NCBI GenBank assembly: GCA_035570275.1
Contig: DATMNI010000235.1
Coordinates: forward strand, 1-27,875
Reading direction: 5' to 3'
DNA from: DATMNI01 sp035570275
GTDB taxonomy: Bacteria; Acidobacteriota; Terriglobia; Bryobacterales; Bryobacteraceae
DNA length: 27,875 nucleotides
The notes below the pieces were generated by a model. It saw only the letters and a list, made by a program, of their open reading frames with translations, did no database searches and was not told the DNA's origin. Positions 14,605 through 20,681 of this stretch are shown here, one piece after another (the first letter of the stretch is position 1; each line of letters begins with the position of its first letter). Both the position numbers and the translations under genes were made by a program.

Positions 14605-16044
14605 ATGACCCTGTCACTCCTCGGCGCACACACTCGCGGCTGGCGTGCCGTCGCCCTCGCCCTCCTGGGCTGCGCCGCCACCGCTTCCGGCGCCACCGTC
14701 CGCGCCGGCGCAGGCCGCGTGGATATCACCCCGTCCGGCCCCATCTGGATGTCCGGCTACGCCACCCGCAACCACCCGTCGGAATCCGTCGGGCAGCATT
14801 TATGGGCGCGCGCCCTGGCCATCGATACCGGTTCCCGCGGACGCCTGGTGATTGTCAGCACCGATCTCATCGGCCTGCCGTTTGAGGTGTCGGACCAGGT
14901 GGCCGCCCGCGCGCGGCAGCAGTTTGGAATTGAACGCTCGCACCTGTGGCTGAACTCGTCCCATACTCACACCGGGCCGGTGATCTGGCCGAACCTGGCG
15001 AGCATGTTCGTCCTGCCGCCGGGCGAGGAGCAGAAGCTCAAGGACTACGCGGCGCTTCTGGTGGACAATCTGGTGGCTGCGATCGGCAAGGCCGTCGCCG
15101 AACTGGCGCCGGCGGAGGTTTCGTTCGCTTTCGGCCAGGCCGGCTTTGCCATGAACCGGCGTGAGGCCACGCCCACCGGCGTCAAGATCGGTGTCAACCG
15201 CCAGGGTCCGGGCGATCACGAAGTCCCGGTTCTGAAAGTGGCTGGGCAGGACGGCAAAGTCCGCGCCATCCTGTTCGCCTACGCCTGCCACAACACCACA
15301 CTCACCGGCGAGTTCTACCAGATCACGGGCGACTACGCCGGCTTCGCCGAAGCCGAACTGGAAAGCAGTTACCCCGGCAGCACGGCACTGTTCGTGGAGT
15401 TGTGCGGCGGCGACCAGAATCCGTATCCGCGCAGCACCCTGGAACTGGCCGTACAACATGGCCACGAGATGGCGGCTGAGGTAGGCCGGGTTATGAAGGG
15501 CAAAATGCAGCCTCTGCTTGGCCGGCTGCGCACCGCCTACCAGATCGCCAGCCTTCCGTTTGCCCCGCAGGAACGCGCGACCTATGAGGCCGACCTGCAA
15601 AACCCCAAGGCCTCACCTGCCGCCAAACAGCGCGCCCAGCGCATGCTCCAGGCCATCGACAGCGGCCATCCGGTTCGGGAAACGCCGTACCCGGTGCAGG
15701 CGATTCGCTTTGGCAGCGCCCTGACCGTGCTCGCGCTCGCGGGTGAGGTGGTGGTGGACTACGACCTCCGCGCCAAGCGCGAATACCAGCGCGAACACCA
15801 GCCCGAACACCAGCGCGGCCACCAGCGCGAACACCAGCGCGACCACGCAGGCGAGCCTCTGATTGTAGCCGGCTACTCCAACGCGGTGATGTCTTACATC
15901 CCCTCCGAGCGGGTGCTGCGCGAAGGCGGTTACGAGGCTGTGGACAGCATGGTGTACTACGGCCAGCCCGGCCCGTTCGCCCCCGGCGTAGAGGAGCGCG
16001 TCTTCAGTGCGGTCCACGCCGTGATGAAGCAGGTCGGCCGTTAG
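14605..16044 (+). CDS. Exported neutral/alkaline ceramidase N-terminal-like hydrolase
   Basis: A 479-residue protein with a signal peptide (about 1-29, ending ATASGA). It matches the N-terminal domain of neutral ceramidases: RVDITPSGPIWMSGYATR (38-55), the zinc motif LNSSHTHTGP (116-125, H120/H122), and a further probable ligand H229 in YACHNTTL. The ceramidase nucleophile region (GDVSPN in the Pseudomonas enzyme) is replaced by CGGDQNPYP, with no Ser, and the C-terminal domain is missing. Ceramide hydrolysis is therefore doubtful; another amide or ester is more likely. Residues 392-415 are a His/Gln/Glu/Arg-rich run encoded by a 12-base tandem repeat. No Shine-Dalgarno sequence is seen; the start lies directly after repeat B1. 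Confidence 0.82.
   Translation: MTLSLLGAHTRGWRAVALALLGCAATASGATVRAGAGRVDITPSGPIWMSGYATRNHPSESVGQHLWARALAIDTGSRGRLVIVSTDLIGLPFEVSDQVAARARQQFGIERSHLWLNSSHTHTGPVIWPNLASMFVLPPGEEQKLKDYAALLVDNLVAAIGKAVAELAPAEVSFAFGQAGFAMNRREATPTGVKIGVNRQGPGDHEVPVLKVAGQDGKVRAILFAYACHNTTLTGEFYQITGDYAGFAEAELESSYPGSTALFVELCGGDQNPYPRSTLELAVQHGHEMAAEVGRVMKGKMQPLLGRLRTAYQIASLPFAPQERATYEADLQNPKASPAAKQRAQRMLQAIDSGHPVRETPYPVQAIRFGSALTVLALAGEVVVDYDLRAKREYQREHQPEHQRGHQREHQRDHAGEPLIVAGYSNAVMSYIPSERVLREGGYEAVDSMVYYGQPGPFAPGVEERVFSAVHAVMKQVGR
15778..15849. repeat. 12-base in-frame tandem repeat in the ceramidase-like gene
   Basis: Six consecutive 12-base units with consensus CGCGAACACCAG, starting at 15778, 15790, 15802, 15814, 15826 and 15838. 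The last unit is degenerate. They encode a four-residue Arg-Glu-His-Gln repeat within a loop between conserved family blocks (VVDYDLR before, LIVAGYSN after). Confidence 0.9.
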
Positions 16045-16084
16045 CCCCACCCTTCCCCTTTTTCTTTTTCTCTTCCTTTTCCTT

Positions 16085-16130
16085 TGTGGGGCAGATTGCC
16101 AATCTGCGGCGGATTGTTATTAATCCGCCG
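16085..16130 (+). repeat. Dispersed stem-loop repeat family A, copy 4
   Basis: The clearest copy: TGTGGG, GCAGATT-gcc-AATCTGC (16091-16107) and GGCGGATT-gttatt-AATCCGCC (16108-16129), two adjacent perfect hairpins. It lies 40 bases after the ceramidase-like stop, same orientation. The gap is a nearly pure pyrimidine tract, and GCCCCAC at 16044-16050 pairs with GTGGGGC at 16086-16092. Confidence 0.88.
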
Positions 16131-16585
16131 GCATCGCTCGGAGGTCCCTGGCCCCCCCTGATCATAAGTGAACGTGTGCGCGGCGGCTGTCCAGCCCGTG
16201 TCATATTGCCCGGAATTGCATTATGCGGCGCCTGTAGGTTGTCAGAGTAGGTGAAAATGCCTGTACTGATTTTAAAAGGGCAAACTGCGACTGGGTGCCA
16301 CAGTTCGTGAAGAATCTCGCCACGGTTGCTGAAAACACGAAATAGACGTGGCAGCATTGCCTCTGGATGTAGATCGACACCGACATAGATGCGATAGGCA
16401 CATTCAAGGGCAGCACGGCAGACTTGCCCTGGTAGCCTGTCAATGCGAAACGTGCGGCTGAGGTCCTTATCAAGTGGGCGTACAACCTCAAGGAATATCA
16501 ACTCGACGGTCCGAGTTGGCTCGGAGCACCAGGCTGGCTGGGTAGTGACGTTGGACGTTATGAGATCGTCGCAAGAGGGGCGGAG
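16131..16585. other. Unassigned stretch upstream of higBA
   Basis: 455 bases with less GC-biased composition than the flanking genes. A leftward frame stays open from before 16500 to about 16200 and reads fairly protein-like (for example LSRTFRIDRLPGQVCR and EILHELWHPVAVCPF), but I cannot name it and its upstream part is antisense to higB. No start with a ribosome binding site is seen. It may be a relic of a transferred gene. The higBA promoter should lie at its right end; no clear box is visible. Confidence 0.3.
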
Positions 16586-16855
16586 ATGCGGGTAGCGAAA
16601 TTCGCCAAGAAGCACGCCGCCGCCCGCAAGCCCCTCGCTCGGTTCCTCGCCATCGTTCGCCAGGCAACCTGGAGGCACTTCCCTGAAGTGAAGCAGTCTT
16701 TCGCAGCCACGGATTATGTCCCGGCGACACAATTGCTTATATTTGACATTGGCGGAAACCGCTACCGGCTCATCGCCCGCGTGGACTTCGAACTGCAGAC
16801 GATGCTGGTTCGAGCCGTCATGACGCATGAACAATACAATCGGGAGACACTATAA
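16586..16855 (+). CDS. higB: HigB-family toxin (mRNA interferase)
   Basis: An 89-residue protein of the HigB_toxin type in the RelE/ParE superfamily. Family landmarks are visible: the Trp in RQATW (about 25-29), VKQSF (35-39), FDIGGNRYRLIARV (53-66) and THEQY (80-84). Such toxins cleave mRNA on the ribosome and are neutralised by HigA. GAGG seven bases before the ATG is the likely ribosome binding site. The toxin gene precedes the antitoxin gene, the order typical of higBA, with a six-base gap. Autoregulation by HigA at the upstream promoter is expected from family knowledge, not read from the sequence. Confidence 0.9.
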   Translation: MRVAKFAKKHAAARKPLARFLAIVRQATWRHFPEVKQSFAATDYVPATQLLIFDIGGNRYRLIARVDFELQTMLVRAVMTHEQYNRETL

Positions 16856-16861
16856 ACCACT

Positions 16862-17254
16862 ATGCCCGCTATCACCTATGAACAACTCCTTCTGCAAAGC
16901 ATGCCCGCGGTCATTGAGGACGACGAACAGTACCAGGCTATCTGCACTCGCCTGGACGACCTTATCGGTAAGGGCCGCAAGCGCTCCCTGCAAGAAACCA
17001 GGTTCCTGCGGCTCCTCGGCCTTCTCGTCGAGGACTACGACCGCCGGCACGCCATGCCTCCGGACGATTCGACCCCTGCGGAACGGCTCCAATTCCTGCT
17101 CGAACATTCCGGCAAGACTGCTTCCGATCTGTTGCCCGTTTTCGGTCAGCGGAGCCACGTCCACGAGGCCTTGACCGGAAAGCGCCCCATCGGCGCCCCG
17201 CAGGCACGCAAACTGGGCCAACTCTTCCGCGTAGCCCCCGGACTATTTATATGA
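16862..17254 (+). CDS. higA: HigA-family antitoxin with HTH domain
   Basis: A 130-residue protein: an N-terminal helical segment (1-60) that should wrap the toxin, then an XRE-type helix-turn-helix domain (about 72-125) beginning TPAERLQFLLEHSGKT and including VFGQRSHVHEALTGKRPI. This is the usual layout of the long HigA antitoxins paired with HigB_toxin proteins. It neutralises HigB and probably represses the operon. The stop overlaps the ATG of a third reading frame as ATGA (17251-17254), so a further gene was translationally coupled to it. Confidence 0.92.
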   Translation: MPAITYEQLLLQSMPAVIEDDEQYQAICTRLDDLIGKGRKRSLQETRFLRLLGLLVEDYDRRHAMPPDDSTPAERLQFLLEHSGKTASDLLPVFGQRSHVHEALTGKRPIGAPQARKLGQLFRVAPGLFI

Positions 17255-17702
17255 CTGTTTATTTGAAGGACCGATCGCCCGTGCATGCCGGCGAGAGTCT
17301 CGGAAAACGCCAGAGGCGCTGCTAACGATCACATACTTCGAACTCGCCGAACTGGTCGGCGTCACCCCCGAGCAGTATCGCCTCATCGAACCCTGCGTCC
17401 GCGAAAACTCCATCTATGTCGATGCCGAGGTCATCGCCCTCATCCCCACCAACTCCGTCAAAATCGCCTCGGCCATCTCGGAACTCCTCCAGCGCCGTGC
17501 GCCCCAGCCCCGCGCCCAGCCACTCGGTTCCGACAAGTTCCGCGACCAACTCGCCCGCCTCGAAAGCCGCGGCCGCGCCCTCGCCGCCCGCTAGGAGCGC
17601 CTCTACATCGGACTCGGTTCCGCCAAGGATCGCGAGGTCCTCTGCGAGTCCATCCACAACCTCCGCGCCCTGCTGGGCAGCATCGACCCCGTTTTGACCT
17701 GA
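17251..17702 (+). pseudogene. Broken third gene of the higBA unit
   Basis: An ATG overlapping the higA stop opens MTVYLKDRSPVHAGESLGK and then stops at TAA 17323-17325. After a one-base shift at the AAAA run (17304-17307) the frame continues as TPEALLTITYFELAELVGVT. It runs through SIYVDAEVIALIPTNSVKI to an in-frame TAG (17592-17594) following GRALAAR. Beyond the TAG it goes on in the same frame as ERLYIGLGSAKDREVLCESI and ends at TGA 17700-17702. The rebuilt protein is about 149 residues, polar and helical, of a family I do not recognise. One frameshift plus one nonsense codon indicate inactivation. Confidence 0.65.
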
Positions 17703-17744
17703 TTGTGGGGCAGGTTGCCAACCGGTTCCCAACCTGCCCCACAA
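17703..17744 (+). repeat. Dispersed stem-loop repeat family A, copy 5
   Basis: A 15-base perfect inverted repeat: TTGTGGGGCAGGTTG (17703-17717) and CAACCTGCCCCACAA (17730-17744), with AACCGGTT in the 12-base loop. It starts on the base after the stop of the broken third gene. It could terminate transcription but has no T-run. Confidence 0.88.
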
Positions 17745-17763
17745 GAGCCCCGTACAGCCCATG

Positions 17764-17769
17764 TACAAT
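17764..17769 (+). promoter_or_regulatory. -10 box (TACAAT) abutting the sigma-54 activator start
   Basis: TACAAT ends eight bases before the ATG at 17778 and no Shine-Dalgarno sequence lies between, predicting a leaderless transcript. Confidence 0.45.
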
Positions 17770-17777
17770 TTGAAATC

Positions 17778-19367
17778 ATGAGTTTCCTGAACGCCGGCCA
17801 GCGTGCGGTCTTGCGCGCCGTTTCCAGCCTTGGGTATGCCAATCCGTTCTTGCCCGAGCGCGTCGAGTACGAACGGGCGGCGCTGGGCAGCGCGTTCGTG
17901 GAGGGCGAGCCGGTGTGGAGTTATCGCATTGAGCACCCGGAGCCGCGGGCCAACGTATGGCGAATTCAGGAACGGCTGGAGCCCATGGTCGAGCAACTGC
18001 GGGGAAAGCTGGCGGAAGGCGCGGAAGCCCGGGAAGCCGACCTGGTGCTCTATGAAGACGCGGTCCTGCATCTGCTCTACACACGCTACTATCCGCGGTT
18101 TTTCGAGGCCGGGTTCGGCGCCGGGGCGCTGCAGACGCCCGCGCAGCCGGATAACGCGCGCTGGCGGTTTTACGCCGAGTTTCTGGCGGACTGGCGGCGG
18201 TTCTTCGAAATCGAAGGCGTGCGGTTCCCCACCGGGCACGAGGCGCGGCACACGTTCGCCTGCTTCCGGCAGATCCAGCGGGCATTCGAGCAGGTGTTTC
18301 GGGACATCATCGGCAGCTCGATGCCGGCGGCGAGGCTGCGCGCGGCGGTCTGGCAATCCATTTTCACCCACGATATGCGGCGCTACCAGCGCACGCTGTA
18401 CGCGCGCATGGGCGAGTTCGCCACGCTGATCACGGGGCCTTCGGGCACCGGCAAGGAATTGGTAGCGCTGGCGATTGCGGAATCGCGGTATGCGGCGTTC
18501 GACGCGCAGAAACTGGCCTTCGCCGGTGACGGGGCGCGGGCGTTTTTTCCCATCAACATCTCGGCGCTTTCGCCGACGCTGGTGGAGTCGGAGTTGTTCG
18601 GGCACCGCCGGGGCGCCTTCACGGGGGCCGTGGTCGACCGGAAGGGGTGGCTGGAAACTTGTCCGGAAGCGGGGTCGGTGTTCCTGGACGAGTTGGGGGA
18701 CCTGGACCCGTCGATTCAAGTGAAGCTGCTGCGGGTGATTGAGACGCGCACCTTCCATCCGGTGGGCGATACCGCGGGAAAACAGTTCCAGGGCAAACTG
18801 ATCGCGGCCACCAACAAAGACCTGGCGAAGGCGATGCGACAGGGCCAATTCCGTGAAGACCTGTACTACCGGCTGTGCTCGGACCAGGTGGCCACGCCTT
18901 CGCTGGCGGAGCAACTGGCGGACTCGCCGGGCGTGCTGCGGGAACTGGTGTTCTACATGGCGCGGCGAGTGGCGGGCGCGGAGGGCGAGGACCTGGCTGG
19001 CGACGTGATGCGGTGGATCGAGGACAACCTTGTAACTGGCGCGGTAACTGCTGCGGGAACCTCGAACGGCGGCACCGGATACGGGTGGCCGGGCAATTAC
19101 CGTGAGTTGGAACAGTGCGTAAAGAACGTGCTGATCCGGCGCAACTACCGGCCGTCCGGAACCGGCTCGCAAGATCCGGTGGAGGAGTTTGCCGCCGAGG
19201 CGCGCGCGGGCAGGCTTACGGCCGATCAGTTATTGGGGCGGTACGTGACGATCGTCTACAGCCGCACCGCGAGCTATGAGGAGACCGCGCGCCGGCTTGG
19301 CCTGGACCGGCGGACGGTGAAGAGCAAGGTGGATCAGGACCTGCTGGCGCGGTTGCGAAAAACCTGA
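17778..19367 (+). CDS. Sigma-54-dependent transcriptional activator with unusual N-terminal region
   Basis: A 529-residue bacterial enhancer-binding protein. The AAA+ core has Walker A GPSGTGKE (220-227), an intact sigma-54 contact motif GAFTGA (279-284), Walker B VFLDELGDL (301-309) and the Arg-finger stretch FREDLYYRL (358-366). A Fis-type HTH closes the protein (about 498-525, YEETARRLGLDRRTVKSKV). The first 200 residues show no receiver, GAF, PAS or V4R landmarks; they are helical and rich in aromatic and charged residues (LLYTRYYPRFFEAGF, RWRFYAEFLADWRRFFEIEG). The signal it senses is unknown and no kinase is adjacent. The start at 17778 follows a TACAAT box. The 3' end overlaps the convergent DUF6644 gene by 138 bases. 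Confidence 0.93.
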   Translation: MSFLNAGQRAVLRAVSSLGYANPFLPERVEYERAALGSAFVEGEPVWSYRIEHPEPRANVWRIQERLEPMVEQLRGKLAEGAEAREADLVLYEDAVLHLLYTRYYPRFFEAGFGAGALQTPAQPDNARWRFYAEFLADWRRFFEIEGVRFPTGHEARHTFACFRQIQRAFEQVFRDIIGSSMPAARLRAAVWQSIFTHDMRRYQRTLYARMGEFATLITGPSGTGKELVALAIAESRYAAFDAQKLAFAGDGARAFFPINISALSPTLVESELFGHRRGAFTGAVVDRKGWLETCPEAGSVFLDELGDLDPSIQVKLLRVIETRTFHPVGDTAGKQFQGKLIAATNKDLAKAMRQGQFREDLYYRLCSDQVATPSLAEQLADSPGVLRELVFYMARRVAGAEGEDLAGDVMRWIEDNLVTGAVTAAGTSNGGTGYGWPGNYRELEQCVKNVLIRRNYRPSGTGSQDPVEEFAAEARAGRLTADQLLGRYVTIVYSRTASYEETARRLGLDRRTVKSKVDQDLLARLRKT

Positions 19368-19880
19368 CTGGCCGCCGGGTTTCTCGCCCGGTTCAAAGTA
19401 CGCGATCCACCGCCCGGCACAGACCAGGCCGATCCACAGCAGCAGCGAGAGGCAGGCCGCGAATTTGGCCAGCCGCGGAATCTGCGCCGTGCGGTCGAAC
19501 TCTTCCGCCCTACCGTAAACACTGTGCCGGAACACCAGCGCATGCACGCCCACCAGCGCCAGCAAAGTCATCTTGAGTTGAAAGTACGGATTGCCGTAGT
19601 AGGAATCGGCTTTGGAAGCGGCCAGCAGAATGCCGCAGGTCACCATGATGACGAAGCCGGCGCGCTTCCAGGCGCGCAACCCCCCGACCACGTCCGCCAC
19701 CGGCCGGCTCTGCATGGCCAGGCCAAGCAGGCGGAGGTCGGTCATCAGGATCATGCCGCCGAACAACGCGATGGCCGTGAGATGGCAGGTCATGATCACC
19801 GGGTATACCAGGGCGGATTCGCGGATGGCTGTGGCAAATTCGGTCTCCTGGATGGCGTGAAAGAGGGAAGCCAGCGGCAT
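19230..19880 (-). CDS. DUF6644-type membrane protein with extended tail
   Basis: A 216-residue protein. The ATG at 19880 is chosen because AGGAGA is five bases upstream. Four or five membrane helices lie at about 25-47, 72-92, 104-120 and 137-155. LRLLGLAM after the first helix also occurs in the upstream neighbour, so the two are paralogs. The conserved part ends near RWIAYFEPGEKPGG; the last 45 or so residues are hydrophilic, low in family resemblance, and encoded antisense to the end of the sigma-54 activator. This suggests the original stop was lost. The role is unknown; similar proteins occur in pairs in Acidobacteriota. Confidence 0.78.
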   Translation of the reverse strand: MPLASLFHAIQETEFATAIRESALVYPVIMTCHLTAIALFGGMILMTDLRLLGLAMQSRPVADVVGGLRAWKRAGFVIMVTCGILLAASKADSYYGNPYFQLKMTLLALVGVHALVFRHSVYGRAEEFDRTAQIPRLAKFAACLSLLLWIGLVCAGRWIAYFEPGEKPGGQSGFSQPRQQVLIHLALHRPPVQAKPARGLLIARGAAVDDRHVPPQ

Positions 19881-19897
19881 CAAGCTCTCCTAAGCTC

Positions 19898-20341
19898 CTA
19901 AATAAACGCGATGAAGATCCCGCCCGCAACCACGGAAACCCAAAGAGCCAGGGAAATGGCCCCTACCAGTTTCCCGATCACGGGCGAAGCATTCGACATC
20001 GCCACCTTGAAGTGGATGGTGTAGTTAAAGACGATGGCCAACAAGAAGCAGACCATCTTGAGCTGAAATGCCTCGTTCGAGAGGTAAAAGACCGGGTTGG
20101 AGGAAAAGATGAGCGGACCCGAGATCAGCATGATGGCAAGACCTGTCAGAGTCCACGGCGTGGTGTCCTTAACAAGCTGCGCGGACGACTGGCTGCGCAT
20201 TCCCAAACCCAACAGACGGAGATCCACCAGGGCAACCGTTCCCATGGATAAGGCAAACCCGACAATGTGGACGCACTCCGCAACGGGGAAGGCCCATTCA
20301 ATCGTGTTCAGTGGATTCGTGCTGATATCGTAAGCGAGCAT
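19898..20341 (-). CDS. DUF6644-type membrane protein
   Basis: A 147-residue protein with membrane helices at about 17-40, 63-80, 90-110 and 122-145. It shares the LRLLGLGM motif and the FQLKM segment with the next gene, pointing to an old tandem duplication. The stop codon TAG lies 17 bases before the neighbour's start and overlaps a TTAGGAG-like sequence, so the pair is one operon. The start at 20341 lacks a good ribosome binding site; a TATGAT at 20367-20372 on the minus strand could be its -10 box. The function is unknown. Confidence 0.78.
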   Translation of the reverse strand: MLAYDISTNPLNTIEWAFPVAECVHIVGFALSMGTVALVDLRLLGLGMRSQSSAQLVKDTTPWTLTGLAIMLISGPLIFSSNPVFYLSNEAFQLKMVCFLLAIVFNYTIHFKVAMSNASPVIGKLVGAISLALWVSVVAGGIFIAFI

Positions 20342-20681
20342 AAGCGCGTTCGTTAATCAGAGAGCCATCATACATCTTCCGGCCGCGCTTCCGCGGAAAA
20401 GTTACCAGCAGGCTGGACCGCTGGCCAACTCGCTGTTCCATCACCGGCCGGACGAAAACCCGCAAGCCTGCCAGCAAGGTCGAAACGGCTTACTACCGGG
20501 GCCATCATGCGATTCAACAGGTTCTCGAACTACTTGCCGCGTGAGGAGTACGTCAATCGACGAAGGTGGTGCCAATGAGTCGAGACCTAACCGTGGAGAC
20601 ACAACAGCGGTGGGGCGCCGGAACGTCCAATTCCTTCCACTACCCGCGCGTCCGCGTCAAGTTATCGATTCATCTTATTCT
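20342..20681. other. Intergenic region downstream of squalene-hopene cyclase
   Basis: 340 bases without a supported gene. A leftward 46-residue frame from 20508 to 20368 (MMAPVVSRFDLAGRLAGFRP at its start) reads as protein-like. Two overlapping rightward micro-frames (20507-20578 and 20575-20685) are linked by ATGA. None has a ribosome binding site or a family I know. The leftward one could be a gene relic. Confidence 0.3.

Noticed and set aside
15778..15849. CRISPR-like array
   Set aside because: The 12-base units are contiguous with no spacers and lie in frame inside a gene; it is a coding tandem repeat.
16004..16834. 276-residue leftward open frame across the region before higB
   Set aside because: It is antisense to higB at one end and runs through repeat A4 and a pyrimidine tract at the other. 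Only the middle (about 16200-16500) is protein-like, so I list it as an unassigned stretch.
17304..17310. Programmed frameshift at the A-run in the third gene of the higBA unit
   Set aside because: A further in-frame TAG downstream would still truncate the product, so simple inactivation is more likely.
17322..19172. 616-residue leftward open frame antisense to the sigma-54 activator and the broken third gene
   Set aside because: It is Arg/His/Pro-rich, has no family motif, and is explained by codon bias of the clearly real gene on the other strand.
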